From Marinoscillum pacificum (GTDB lineage Bacteria > Bacteroidota > Bacteroidia > Cytophagales > Cyclobacteriaceae), in assembly GCF_024714495.1 (NCBI RefSeq), contig NZ_JAMZMJ010000003.1, positions 310,001-374,000 on the forward strand: DNA of 64,000 bases, read 5' to 3'. A model generated the notes under the pieces. It had not been told where the DNA came from, did not search any database, and worked only from the letters and a program-made list of their open reading frames with translations. Shown here piece by piece: positions 35,357-44,170 of the stretch (its first letter is position 1; the number at the start of each line of letters is the position of its first letter). The position numbers were made by a program, and so were the translations under genes.

Positions 35357-35430
35357 GTCGTGTCGACGAAGGAGACTTCTGTTTTATAAAGAGCAAAGCA
35401 AAGCAGATCTCTTCTTCGTCGAGATGACAC
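35357..35430. repeat. Imperfect palindromic intergenic repeat (probable dispersed element)
   Basis: The left arm, from GTCGTGTCGACGAAGGAG, and the right arm, ending CTTCTTCGTCGAGATGAC, form a long imperfect hairpin. Sequences containing GTCATCTCGACGAAG are, from memory, common dispersed intergenic repeats in Bacteroidota genomes. It may also stop transcription of the peptidase gene and of the convergent lipoprotein gene. Confidence 0.55.
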
Positions 35431-35437
35431 ATGAAAA

Positions 35438-36664
35438 TTATAATGTGATTTTAGCCATTTTAATGTTGGTGCTGTCACTAGCTAATGAAGTCCAGGCAAA
35501 AAAGACCTCTTGATTCACTTTGGCCATTTGAGGGAAACCACTACCTCTCGACTCACTTGTTTTACTAATGACAACTGGGGCTTCGGTGCTTCCATTGGTG
35601 AAGACCTTTTGTGCTTTGATGATGGTCTCTCCATTGTTCTGAGTTAGCCAACTTACCATAGCTGATTGCTTGTTTAGCATCACTAAGTCCACACGACCAA
35701 GTGGCATGGACTGATCGAGCGTTATGGATTGACCAAAATTTTCACCTGCGTCATTTGAGAAAATTACTTTCACCTGAGGTTGACCTTTTGCGGCCGTAAA
35801 CCAGGCAACTCCTAACACATTATCTATAGCGTCAGCTCGAGGACCGTTTACGGGGCATCCAGCGATGTTCCAATTATCCTGAGCTATTGGAGAAGGATAA
35901 GACCACTCGCCATTTACTTTACGAGTTACGTAGATATCCCTTATTTCTAGTTCAGAGCGGTCTCTATAAACGAAGACAGGACCTTTAGAAGTTATTGCTC
36001 CTCCAGTTTGGCAGCAATCACATGTTCTGTTGTCTAGTTCAAACTCCTCGGAAATGGTACCATCTAAGCCAATTACAGCCGTTCTCAGTGTCATTGCTCC
36101 AGCACCATGTCCATGATTGTCATGACTATCTCCTCCAGTATTTCTACCGTCGAGCCAGGCAACTTGAAAAGTACTATCAGTCAAAGGGAGCATAGTTACA
36201 AAGCCATGTTCTGTTGGTGTACCATCGGTATGGGGAATGAAGCTTTTTGACCAATCACTTTTCTTTTGAGTAAGCAGGTTGACATCATAAGAGTAAGTTC
36301 CTGATGCACTTTTGGCTAAGAAATGAGCCATTCGTCCTTGTTGGGTTGCTGCAATCATCGGGTAATCTGCCCAGTTGACAAACCAATCATCTCCTTGAGC
36401 AATTTCAACTGGAGTAGACCATTGATCATTGCTGAAAGTAGCGAATTTCAAAATAGTAGTGTCACTTGTTTTCTCCACCCAGGAATGAAGCAAATCACCA
36501 TTTTTATCTATTGTCAGATAGGGGAGATTAGCTCCTACCTGATGTGGAGTAGCGATTTCTGTCAGAACTGGTTTAATGGAAGCTGATTCTCTGTTTTCTG
36601 GTTGCGAACAGTAAGCTAAAGTACAAGTCAAACAAATAAAGAATGCTTTTGATGTCAATTTCAT
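35438..36664 (-). CDS. Sialidase-fold (BNR-like) lipoprotein
   Basis: This 408-residue lipoprotein has a signal ending LAYC (lipidated Cys19). Repeating strands with Trp, Asp and Gly suggest a six-bladed propeller of the sialidase or BNR type, for example VFVYRDRSELEIRDIYVTRKVNGEWSYP. An odd CDCCQTGG motif near residue 215 and a His-rich DSHDNHGHGAG stretch nearby could bind metal. Its start lies one base past the stop of the upstream membrane-protein gene, in an operon with an MFS transporter and a YraQ permease, so a metal-related role fits better than sialic acid release. The catalytic residues of true sialidases were not identified. Confidence 0.65.
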   Translation of the reverse strand: MKLTSKAFFICLTCTLAYCSQPENRESASIKPVLTEIATPHQVGANLPYLTIDKNGDLLHSWVEKTSDTTILKFATFSNDQWSTPVEIAQGDDWFVNWADYPMIAATQQGRMAHFLAKSASGTYSYDVNLLTQKKSDWSKSFIPHTDGTPTEHGFVTMLPLTDSTFQVAWLDGRNTGGDSHDNHGHGAGAMTLRTAVIGLDGTISEEFELDNRTCDCCQTGGAITSKGPVFVYRDRSELEIRDIYVTRKVNGEWSYPSPIAQDNWNIAGCPVNGPRADAIDNVLGVAWFTAAKGQPQVKVIFSNDAGENFGQSITLDQSMPLGRVDLVMLNKQSAMVSWLTQNNGETIIKAQKVFTNGSTEAPVVISKTSESRGSGFPQMAKVNQEVFFAWTSLASDSTNIKMAKITL

Positions 36665-36665
36665 A

Positions 36666-37160
36666 TTACTGATAGGTCTCTTCTATTTTCTCAACAAGTT
36701 TTTCAACTCGTTGAAAATCAGCTTTATTATTTATGATATAGTTTAATTGATACGGCTGTCCTTTATGACTGAACTTGATTTCATTGTTTCCTCCATGATG
36801 AATTCCATATACTTCTCTGGACATTCCGGCGTATTCATCTACGTATATTGTTAATCCTTCCAATTCTTTAAAAGGCAGTATTGAGTCTCCTAGCTTAAAA
36901 CTATTTTCGGTAATGATGAATTGAGCTCCTCTGTCTCCATAAGCGGTGATACCCATATACTTATCATCATAATTTTTCATTTTTAGCAATGTGACTATTA
37001 AAGAAATGGCCCCAATAATTGTTACACCAATTCCTAGTACGCCCACAAGGGTTAAATAGAGAATTACAAGAATTGCCAGTATGATTGTGCCATTGTATAC
37101 CAGTCGTTTTCGAGCTTTTTTCTTGGAGCGCTCAAAAATGTAAGTTTTGTATTCTTCCAT
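36666..37160 (-). CDS. Two-helix membrane hypothetical protein
   Basis: This 164-residue protein has two close membrane helices (about 24-60: LVYNGTIILAILVILYLTLVGVLGIGVTIIGAISLIVTLL). A cytoplasmic domain follows with PH-like strands (GAQFIITENSFKLGDSILPFKELEGLTIYVDEYAG). No family is named with confidence. It lies in an operon, 21 bp after the MFS gene and one base before the sialidase-like lipoprotein gene, which suggests a shared role. Confidence 0.65.
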   Translation of the reverse strand: MEEYKTYIFERSKKKARKRLVYNGTIILAILVILYLTLVGVLGIGVTIIGAISLIVTLLKMKNYDDKYMGITAYGDRGAQFIITENSFKLGDSILPFKELEGLTIYVDEYAGMSREVYGIHHGGNNEIKFSHKGQPYQLNYIINNKADFQRVEKLVEKIEETYQ

Positions 37161-37181
37161 TGATAATTGTATTAGTTAATG

Positions 37182-38384
37182 TCATTTATTAGTCATTCGT
37201 ATTTGTATGATGATTGCTGAAAAAATAGTCACCAGTCCAATGGAAAGAATGGCTGCATTCAACCCCAAAAGATCTCCGATAATTCCTGAAGCTAATGCCC
37301 CTATGGCATAACCTCCATCTCTCCAGAGCCTAAAGATACCGATACTTTTAGGACGTTCGGTAGGTGAGGTATAATCTGCAATGGCCGCTAAGAAAGTAGG
37401 GTAAACAATGGCAGTTCCAATTCCTAACAGCACACCAATCGAAGCGATCTGCCAGAAGTGTGTTGAGTAGGTTAAAAGGATAATGGCGAGTCCCTGAAAA
37501 AGCATTCCCAGAGCAAGTAGTACTTTTTTAGAATAAAGGTCTGCTAGTTTTCCGGTAATCAATTGACTAACTCCCCATACAGAAGGATAGATGGCTACTA
37601 ATAGGGCTGTCTGCTCTAGCTTGAAACCTAGCGAGGATAACAGAAGAGGCAATAGCCCCCAGATCATTCCATCATTGAGGTTGTTCACCATTCCTGCCTG
37701 TGAAATGCTGCCAAGGTTTGGGTCTTTGAACGAAACCTCCCAAAAGGATTTAGGTTTAGTCAATTGATTTGATTCATCAGTTTCTTGTTTTACATGTAGT
37801 CTGGTGTCTTTTACTAGAAAAATAGAGCTTATAAGTCCCAGAATACTCAATGCAATGCCGATGTAGAACGGGTAGGGGATCAGTCCATATTCGCTTGCTA
37901 TCCAACCACTAAGAAACGCCACTCCACCAACAGCCAGGTATCCAGCAGATTCATTGATTCCCATGGCTAGTCCTCGATTCTTTGGGCCAACAAGATCGAT
38001 TTTCATAATGACTGTGCTGGACCAGGTTAGTCCCTGATTGATTCCCAAAAGAATGTTAGCAACGACTATCCACCACCAGCTTTCTGCATGGATAATCATA
38101 AAGGGTATGGGTAATGCAATGATCCACCCAATAATTAAGAGATTTCGTCTTCCTGTTCGATTGGCAAAAGCTCCTGTGTAATAATTGGTGATGGCTTTCG
38201 AGAGGCCAAAGGACACGATGAACGAGAGGATAGCGCTTTTACCGTCGATTCCGAAATTGCTTGCTGCTAAGTCTGGAAGTATGGTGCGCTCCATTCCCAC
38301 CATGCCTCCAACAAATGCATTGACAATCACCAGTATGGTGAATTGCTTCCAGTTTTCTTTAAGGCCTAGTTGGGGAGTGCTCAA
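37182..38384 (-). CDS. Major facilitator superfamily transporter
   Basis: This 400-residue transporter has 12 predicted membrane helices. Motif A-like sequences are GAFANRTGRRNLLIIG in the first half and GKLADLYSKKVLLALG in the second. INQGLTWSSTVIMKIDLVGPKNRGLAMGINE lies in the fourth to fifth helix region. The substrate is unknown. It lies 18 bp after the YraQ-type permease gene in the same operon. That neighbour, and ArsM about 6 kb away, make metal or metalloid export possible but unproven. Confidence 0.9.
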   Translation of the reverse strand: MSTPQLGLKENWKQFTILVIVNAFVGGMVGMERTILPDLAASNFGIDGKSAILSFIVSFGLSKAITNYYTGAFANRTGRRNLLIIGWIIALPIPFMIIHAESWWWIVVANILLGINQGLTWSSTVIMKIDLVGPKNRGLAMGINESAGYLAVGGVAFLSGWIASEYGLIPYPFYIGIALSILGLISSIFLVKDTRLHVKQETDESNQLTKPKSFWEVSFKDPNLGSISQAGMVNNLNDGMIWGLLPLLLSSLGFKLEQTALLVAIYPSVWGVSQLITGKLADLYSKKVLLALGMLFQGLAIILLTYSTHFWQIASIGVLLGIGTAIVYPTFLAAIADYTSPTERPKSIGIFRLWRDGGYAIGALASGIIGDLLGLNAAILSIGLVTIFSAIIIQIRMTNK

Positions 38385-38402
38385 TTATGCATTCTGATTT
38401 AG

Positions 38403-39650
38403 CTACAATATTAAGAATTTCAACACCAAACCAACAGCTAACCAGGCATAGGAAGCAAAGGCCAGTACCTTCAATACTTTTTCCATAATGGGACTCTTTG
38501 GAGCCATTTCATGGTGATGGCCAGCGTGTTTGCTAGTTTTTGCCTTATAGAATAAGAACCCTGAAAGGATGAGGAATCCAAAGTTCATAAAAGTGGTGTA
38601 GTTCCATTGGAAATGTTCTTGCTCTGTAATACTGTTTTCGGCTCCTTGCGGTAATGCTGAGAATAGATCTAACCCATAATGCAGGATTAGGGAAGTTCCC
38701 ACCAATGCTGAAAAAAGTAGGAATATAATGAATAGTGACATCTTCCAGCCATAGTATTTGGCATTGATTCTAAGGACTGGGAATACCACCAGATCGCTAA
38801 AAATAAACGCCATCACGCCAGCAAAACTTACTCCATTGTCATATAACAGTGCAGCCAGAGGGATATTTCCCATCGATCCAATGAAAGTAATGAATGCAAC
38901 CAAAGGGCCTACCACTACATGTTCTAAAAGAGTGAAAAAGGAGTAATCCCCATCTCCTCCGGTATTGATAAATAAGGTCTGAAAAAAGCTTTGTGGCACG
39001 AAGGCCGCTATTAACCCGGCGATAGTGAAACCAATGGTGACATCCTTCCAAACCATGTTCCACTCCATGATGTATTTGTGACCGACCATATCCCATTTGC
39101 TGCCTTGATGATCATGGTGGCTATGGTTCATCTCGTGATGGTCATGCTCCTGGTGATTATGATGTTCGTCGTGTTCTGAATTACCTGTGAGTTGATTGAG
39201 GTTGTCTTTCGCTTTTTGAATAAGACCATTCGGCTTGATTAAGAATACCATCAGCCATGAGATTAGGATAAGTAGAACACCTCCTGCGTATTCACCAACG
39301 ATGAACTGCCACCCCAGGAATATAGAGATCACAATTCCTAGCTCAATCACCAGGTTGGTAGAAGCTAATAAGAAACCAATAGAAGCGATGAAACTGGCTC
39401 CTTTTTGAAAGAGTGTTTTGGTAGTAGCTAAAGCCGAAAAGCTGCAAGAGCTACTGATGAAACCAAAAAAGGAAGCCATGGACATGCTCTTCAAACTACC
39501 ATCTCCCATTAGGTTTTTCATCTTGTCTTCGCTGACAAAGACCTGAATTAAGCTGCTTACCGCATACCCAAGAATAAAAGCCCAAAGAGCCATCCAAAAA
39601 AATCCTGTAGAAGTGTATGCCGCTTCAGCCCATTTTTCATAAAAAGTCAT
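38403..39650 (-). CDS. YraQ/ArsP-like (DUF318) permease with His-rich loop
   Basis: This 415-residue membrane protein has the two halves typical of DUF318 permeases. Near the start it has SSSCSFSALATTKTLFQKGASFIASIGFLLASTNLVIELG. The large loop (about 155-185) is very His-rich (HDEHHNHQEHDHHEMNHSHHDH) and probably binds metal. In the family, ArsP exports trivalent organoarsenicals and uses paired Cys residues; here only one Cys is in the first block, so the substrate may differ. It is the first gene of a four-gene operon. ArsM in the same region could supply methylated arsenic. Confidence 0.82.
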   Translation of the reverse strand: MTFYEKWAEAAYTSTGFFWMALWAFILGYAVSSLIQVFVSEDKMKNLMGDGSLKSMSMASFFGFISSSCSFSALATTKTLFQKGASFIASIGFLLASTNLVIELGIVISIFLGWQFIVGEYAGGVLLILISWLMVFLIKPNGLIQKAKDNLNQLTGNSEHDEHHNHQEHDHHEMNHSHHDHQGSKWDMVGHKYIMEWNMVWKDVTIGFTIAGLIAAFVPQSFFQTLFINTGGDGDYSFFTLLEHVVVGPLVAFITFIGSMGNIPLAALLYDNGVSFAGVMAFIFSDLVVFPVLRINAKYYGWKMSLFIIFLLFSALVGTSLILHYGLDLFSALPQGAENSITEQEHFQWNYTTFMNFGFLILSGFLFYKAKTSKHAGHHHEMAPKSPIMEKVLKVLAFASYAWLAVGLVLKFLIL

Positions 39651-39737
39651 CTAAAAAGCTGTTGTTGATTGTCAATAGTTACTTAATAACTACCATCAAT
39701 GGTGATTAGTTGTTTGATGAACTGTATGTATTTACAT

Positions 39738-39765
39738 AGGCGGTTAACATGGTGGTTAACCGCCT
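39738..39765. terminator. Strong hairpin between DUF3347 and permease genes
   Basis: A perfect 11-bp stem, AGGCGGTTAAC with GTTAACCGCCT, surrounds a 6-nt loop. It lies 7 bp past the DUF3347 stop codon and 87 bp before the permease start on the minus strand. A short T run follows only weakly, so it may be a terminator or attenuator. Confidence 0.55.
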
Positions 39766-39772
39766 TAAAAGC

Positions 39773-40267
39773 TTAAATCTCTTCCTCTACTTTACCACAT
39801 TTCAGCATCATATCGCCGAAGTATGGATTTCTAATCTCGGAAGATTTACTTAGCCAGTTAGCTCCAGTATTGTCAAACGCCATAGGGCAGTATTGTACAT
39901 ATACTTTGCTAGTTAACTCAGCTTTTTTCACTTCAGGAATGAAAGCTGTAGTCAGCTCATAGAAGGCTGCACGCTGCACTTTGATGTCCTCACTGCCAGC
40001 GATTTTATCAGAGCTAGCAACTAAACTTTCAAACCCAGCTTTTTTCAATTCTGTTGAAAGTGTTGCTGCTGCGTCTTTAGCTTTAGCTGCATCTGTTGCT
40101 ACAAAAGCGTCTTTCAATGACATGTAAGCATCTACTGAGGCGGATAAGTCTGCTTTTTGTTCTACAGTAACTGTTTCGGCTGTCGCTTCAGCAGTTGAAG
40201 ATTCTTGTTTCGGGCTAGAGCATGCTAGTAAAGTAGCTGCTAATGCGAGTGTTAAAATAGTTTTCAT
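39773..40267 (-). CDS. DUF3347 lipoprotein, probable metal-binding
   Basis: This 164-residue lipoprotein has a signal MKTILTLALAATLLAC with the lipidated Cys16. The helical DUF3347 domain covers about 45-160 and ends in the family block VYVQYCPMAFDNTGANWLSKSSEIRNPYFGDMMLKCG. The Met, Cys and Asp residues there are candidate metal ligands. This family often occurs with copper efflux proteins. It is separated from the HMA gene by a terminator and from the permease by a hairpin, so it is probably transcribed alone. Confidence 0.88.
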   Translation of the reverse strand: MKTILTLALAATLLACSSPKQESSTAEATAETVTVEQKADLSASVDAYMSLKDAFVATDAAKAKDAAATLSTELKKAGFESLVASSDKIAGSEDIKVQRAAFYELTTAFIPEVKKAELTSKVYVQYCPMAFDNTGANWLSKSSEIRNPYFGDMMLKCGKVEEEI

Positions 40268-40322
40268 TGTTTGTTATGTTCAATTTAAGTTCGGATAGAT
40301 ACTGTAAGGCATAAAAAAAGAT

Positions 40323-40344
40323 GGTCGTGAGTATGCTCACGACC
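40323..40344 (-). terminator. Terminator after the HMA-domain gene
   Basis: The 9-bp perfect stem GGTCGTGAG (40323-40331) pairs with CTCACGACC (40336-40344). On the minus strand it is followed by a T run (40313-40319), and it lies 7 bp after the HMA gene stop codon. Confidence 0.85.
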
Positions 40345-40351
40345 AATACTC

Positions 40352-40720
40352 TTAATGATGTCCATCTCCGTGTGCTCCGTCTTTGCAGCAGAACGGAAGA
40401 TTTTCATATGCTTTTGCATCTCTTTTGATATCATCGGCATTGTATCCGACTTTAGCAACACGTTTTCTAATGGTTTCAGGAGTGGTCTTCTTATCGTTGT
40501 AGACTACTGTCAATATTTTGGTATCAACATCCAGATTGACATCCTTTACGCCTTTTTCGAAAACCAAATCACTCTCTATCGCTTCTTTGCACATTTCGCA
40601 AACTGCTGAAGTTTTGATTTCTACTTTGTATCCGTTTTCAACTTTCACTGCCTCTTTTTGAGCAAATACTGCCAGGCTGATGAACAGCAGGCTGAGTGTT
40701 GTTATTACTTGATATTTCAT
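40352..40720 (-). CDS. Periplasmic heavy-metal-associated (HMA) domain protein
   Basis: ATG 40720 gives a 122-residue protein with a signal peptide (1-20, ending VFAQ). The longer frame to 40765 would overlap the receptor gene. The HMA fold (about 30-100) has CEMC at 41-44 in the place of the usual MxCxxC loop. The end, FCCKDGAHGDGHH, adds more Cys and His. It probably binds or carries a soft metal ion such as copper in the periplasm. It starts 10 bp after the TonB receptor stop, so the two are one transcript. Confidence 0.88.
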   Translation of the reverse strand: MKYQVITTLSLLFISLAVFAQKEAVKVENGYKVEIKTSAVCEMCKEAIESDLVFEKGVKDVNLDVDTKILTVVYNDKKTTPETIRKRVAKVGYNADDIKRDAKAYENLPFCCKDGAHGDGHH

Positions 40721-40730
40721 AGTGCTAAAT

Positions 40731-42932
40731 TTATTTTCTGTCAATAGTGTATCTAAATCCGGCATAGATCATTCTTCCGGCAACTGGTGCCCATACTATG
40801 GAGGCATCAAAATCATTGCCAAAAGGGTTTTGTGAGTCTATGATTGGATTGTCTTGTTTGTAATTCAATAAATTTTCTGACCCTAGGTAGATGCTACCCC
40901 ATCTAAATCCTCTGCTCATTTGTGCGTTTAGCAGGAAGTAGTCCGGAGTGCTTGACGCTACCTGGAATGCTGATGGTTTGTCAGAAGTATTTGGCAATCT
41001 TTTCGTACCAAACCACTGCAAGGTGGCATCTGCTTTCCATTTGTCATATTTGGTCGCATAAGATGCGTTTAGGAATAAACGGTCTTTTGAGATATATGGG
41101 ATGTTTCTCAAAGTTCCGTTGATGGTCGTTCGGACATCATAATACTTGTAAGCTGTTTTGAATCCAAAGAATTCATTGAGCTGATATTTGGCTTCAATCT
41201 GGAAGCTATGAGCATAAGAGTTACCATTCAGATTGTAAATCATTACCCGGTTTGAATTCTGATCCATATCGTAAATCAATTGATTCTGGAAAGTGGTGTA
41301 GAAGTAATCACCAATAAGATCGATTTTCTTACCGCCTACTTGCAAAGTGGTGGTGATACTACCGCCCATATTCCAGGAGATTTCTGGATCCAGATCTTCT
41401 GTCACCACAAGTTGTCTATTGGAAACCAATGTGTTGATGTTCTCAATCACAGGATTACCAACTCGATACCCACGTCCAATCGCCAATCTAATAGCTGTAT
41501 TGTCAGAAATCTGGTAGCGTGTATGAAGTCTTGGAGTAACAAAGGTTCCATACAAATTGTGAAAGTCCACACGTCCACCTACGATCAAACTAAACTTGTC
41601 TCCTGGTAAGTACGAATATTCAAAAAATGCCCCGGGAACAATCTCCGTTCTGATAAACGCTGAATCAGCATATACTTCATCAAAATCATCGTAAAGTATG
41701 CTTGCGCCAGTTTTGTATTGGTGAAAGGTGTTGCCGATGATGTTTTGGTAAATGGCATTACCATAGAGTGTTTTCTCTTTGCCAAAATAAGCATCTCGTC
41801 CAAATCCGGCATCAATGTCTGTGTAAGCTCCGGAATAAATGAATCCAAATCCCTGGTAAGGTTTGCTAGGAAACAGAATGCCGGTTTTACCAAATACCTC
41901 CACTCTGGTGGTTTGATTCATAAAGCCATATTCTGGCGAGGTTTTGAAGTCTTCACCGAAATCATATCCTAATTGACCACCAGCTTTTTCATCACGCATT
42001 ACCTGCACACCGATTTGAGACATGATGCGTTCTCCTGTGTATTTGTATCGGTTCATGAAGTTGATTTGTCGGGATTTAGGTAAATCCATAAATCCATCAT
42101 CATTGCCATCTATTTCAGTCCCTAAATAGTTTGAATGGAGAAGAAACGCGGTGCTCCATTTATCATTCAAGTTGGTGGCGTGGTTGGCATTCATTTCCAC
42201 TCTTCCAAAAGAATTGACATACCCATTGAGATACAATTTTTCACTGTTCTCTGGCTTTTTAAGTTCTACATTCAGCTGGCCAGTCATCGATTCATATCCG
42301 TTGACGACTGTTCCGGCACCTTTTCCTACATCAATGGATTGTACCCAGGTTCCGGGAACATATCCAAGTCCATATCGCCCAATCAATCCGCGGACATGTG
42401 GTACATTTTCTCTATTAATTTGTACATATCGGCCGTCTAAGCCAAGCATACGAATGGTCTTTGCACCACTCACTGCATCCGTGAAAGAGACGTCAACAGA
42501 AGCATTGGTCTCAAAACTTTCAGACAAGTTACAGCAGGCAGCTTTGGTCAGTTCTCCTGCCGAGATGATCTCTACATGTTTGGCTTCTAACTTGTCCATA
42601 AAAGTGGATGAACCAGTCACTACCACTTCATTTAAGGCTTCTTCTGACTCGTCCAACATCACGTGAAGTGGTGAGTTACCCGAAGGCTTAATGATTTTGG
42701 GTTCAAATCCCGTGTAAGAGATGATAATATTCGATTGAGCATTTTGAAGTGTCAGGCTAAACTTGCCCTCCACATTAGTGATGACTCCATTTTGGGTGTT
42801 CTCTTCCAGTACGGTTGCCCCAATTAGCGGTTCGTGGTTCTGATCAGCGACCATGCCTGAGATGGTTTGCGCTACAGCGAACTGGGCTAGCATACCAAAG
42901 AATAGTATGATAAAATATCTAAGTGTAAACAT
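40731..42932 (-). CDS. TonB-dependent outer-membrane receptor
   Basis: This 733-residue receptor has a signal peptide (about 1-21, ending AVAQ). A carboxypeptidase-like domain follows (about 22-100: ISGMVADQNHEPLIGATVLEENTQNGVITNVEGKFSLTL). A plug domain (about 105-225) has CCNLSESFETNASVDVSFTDAVSGAKTIRMLGLDGRYVQI, then a 22-strand-type barrel ending in Phe-Arg-Tyr. The receptor probably imports a metal complex, since it is transcribed with an HMA protein and follows a HYC_CC_PP gene. The ligand is not known. Confidence 0.93.
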   Translation of the reverse strand: MFTLRYFIILFFGMLAQFAVAQTISGMVADQNHEPLIGATVLEENTQNGVITNVEGKFSLTLQNAQSNIIISYTGFEPKIIKPSGNSPLHVMLDESEEALNEVVVTGSSTFMDKLEAKHVEIISAGELTKAACCNLSESFETNASVDVSFTDAVSGAKTIRMLGLDGRYVQINRENVPHVRGLIGRYGLGYVPGTWVQSIDVGKGAGTVVNGYESMTGQLNVELKKPENSEKLYLNGYVNSFGRVEMNANHATNLNDKWSTAFLLHSNYLGTEIDGNDDGFMDLPKSRQINFMNRYKYTGERIMSQIGVQVMRDEKAGGQLGYDFGEDFKTSPEYGFMNQTTRVEVFGKTGILFPSKPYQGFGFIYSGAYTDIDAGFGRDAYFGKEKTLYGNAIYQNIIGNTFHQYKTGASILYDDFDEVYADSAFIRTEIVPGAFFEYSYLPGDKFSLIVGGRVDFHNLYGTFVTPRLHTRYQISDNTAIRLAIGRGYRVGNPVIENINTLVSNRQLVVTEDLDPEISWNMGGSITTTLQVGGKKIDLIGDYFYTTFQNQLIYDMDQNSNRVMIYNLNGNSYAHSFQIEAKYQLNEFFGFKTAYKYYDVRTTINGTLRNIPYISKDRLFLNASYATKYDKWKADATLQWFGTKRLPNTSDKPSAFQVASSTPDYFLLNAQMSRGFRWGSIYLGSENLLNYKQDNPIIDSQNPFGNDFDASIVWAPVAGRMIYAGFRYTIDRK

Positions 42933-42999
42933 GATTAATCTTTAAATGAAAAATTCGGACAGGCAATAGCAATTGCCTCAATGAACTTCATTGAAAGAT

Positions 43000-43401
43000 T
43001 TATAGAAGAAATGACTGAATCAGAACTGGTATGTCCTGCTCAATCAGAGGGGGTTTGTAGTTTTGGTAAGCTACCTGATGTGTGGGAGCTGTCAGAGCAT
43101 TGAAGTCTAACAGTACATAAGTAAACGCATGTAGCAGGTGAAAATCTGTACCCAGATCAAACGCGAAAGCAGTAGCAGATAGATCATCCACTTTAAACTC
43201 CTCATGCGTATCCTTACAACAATTTGGAGGGCACACCTCTTCGTCCATTCCAAGTAAGTCAGCACAGCTTTTACTCTCCTGAAAATATGCTACATCCTGA
43301 ACACGACCCATGCAATAGTGCTTGTGCATGGTCACGCCCATAGTCGATACTACCAGGAGTAGTGCCATGAAAAGGTGCGCTATTTGCTTAATGAGTTGCA
43401 T
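43000..43401 (-). CDS. HYC_CC_PP family protein
   Basis: This 133-residue exported protein has an N-terminal hydrophobic signal (about 1-24). It contains the three marks that name the family: HKHYC near residue 28, CPPNCCKD near 58-65, and NYKPP near 115. The function is unknown, but members are common near heavy-metal TonB receptors in Bacteroidota, as here, with the receptor 67 bp downstream. The Cys residues are candidate metal ligands. It is divergent from the CPBP protease gene. Confidence 0.88.
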   Translation of the reverse strand: MQLIKQIAHLFMALLLVVSTMGVTMHKHYCMGRVQDVAYFQESKSCADLLGMDEEVCPPNCCKDTHEEFKVDDLSATAFAFDLGTDFHLLHAFTYVLLDFNALTAPTHQVAYQNYKPPLIEQDIPVLIQSFLL

Positions 43402-43409
43402 TTACAATA

Positions 43410-43417
43410 CAAATATA
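43410..43417 (-). promoter_or_regulatory. -7 box of the HYC_CC_PP/receptor operon
   Basis: TATATTTG on the minus strand matches the Bacteroidota -7 consensus exactly and ends nine bases before the HYC_CC_PP start codon. The -33 region is not clear. Confidence 0.5.
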
Positions 43418-43496
43418 CGTAAATGTGACTAGTAAGGATTTATATAGTTTTGAGGCTTTGTTATAACATTACGATTACTGCCTAATTTGATTGACT

Positions 43497-44117
43497 ATGG
43501 AACTCACTCAAATGAAAACTTGGATTCAACTACTTCTAATTGTTTTGCTGTTTTTTCTTGGAAGCCATCTGATCAGTTTTTTGTCAAATGAAGTGTTCTA
43601 TACCTGGAGTGATGCTACTCAGGAGTTTGTTTTTTACCCATTGAAATTAATACTATTGATTGTGGGAGGGGTGCTAATTACTAAAAGAAAGCCGTTTGAG
43701 TTTCAAAAGGTTACTTTAAAAATGTTTGTTGGCTGTATTTTGCTGTTGTTTCTAACGTGGGTTGTGGCCAATGGGATCAATATAACTATCGACAAGTTTT
43801 ATCCAGTTTTTATAAATTTCTCAAAAAGTAAATCATCTAGTGAGTTTATATGGATGGTTCCTGTTTTCATAGCTCCATTATTAGAAGAGCTTTTCTTTAG
43901 AGGTATTCTTTTTAGACAACTCGAAAGGGTTTTCAATGGGCCTGTAATAGCTATTGTTTTGGGAGGATTGTTCTTTGGTTTAGTTCACTCAAGTCTACCA
44001 CAAATGATTTTTAATACAATACTTGGAATAGGATATTGTTACGTTTACTGGAAGACAAGAAATATTGGTGTTACAATATTTGTGCATTTCTTACAGAATG
44101 TCTTTTTTCATTTTTGA
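43497..44117 (+). CDS. CPBP family intramembrane glutamic endopeptidase
   Basis: ATG 43497 is preferred over an in-frame TTG two codons earlier, giving 206 residues. Six or so membrane helices are predicted. The family motif EEXXXR is E130-E131 to R135 (EELFFRG), and the second motif FXXXH is GLFFGLVHS near residue 165. Family members include CAAX proteases and bacteriocin-immunity proteins. The target here is unknown. It lies between the metal receptor operon and arsM but shows no sign of co-transcription with either. Confidence 0.9.
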   Translation: MELTQMKTWIQLLLIVLLFFLGSHLISFLSNEVFYTWSDATQEFVFYPLKLILLIVGGVLITKRKPFEFQKVTLKMFVGCILLLFLTWVVANGINITIDKFYPVFINFSKSKSSSEFIWMVPVFIAPLLEELFFRGILFRQLERVFNGPVIAIVLGGLFFGLVHSSLPQMIFNTILGIGYCYVYWKTRNIGVTIFVHFLQNVFFHF

Positions 44118-44170
44118 AATGGATAATTGTTGCTAGCTACGTTTACCTTTTCGTAGCTAGCATGGCTATT

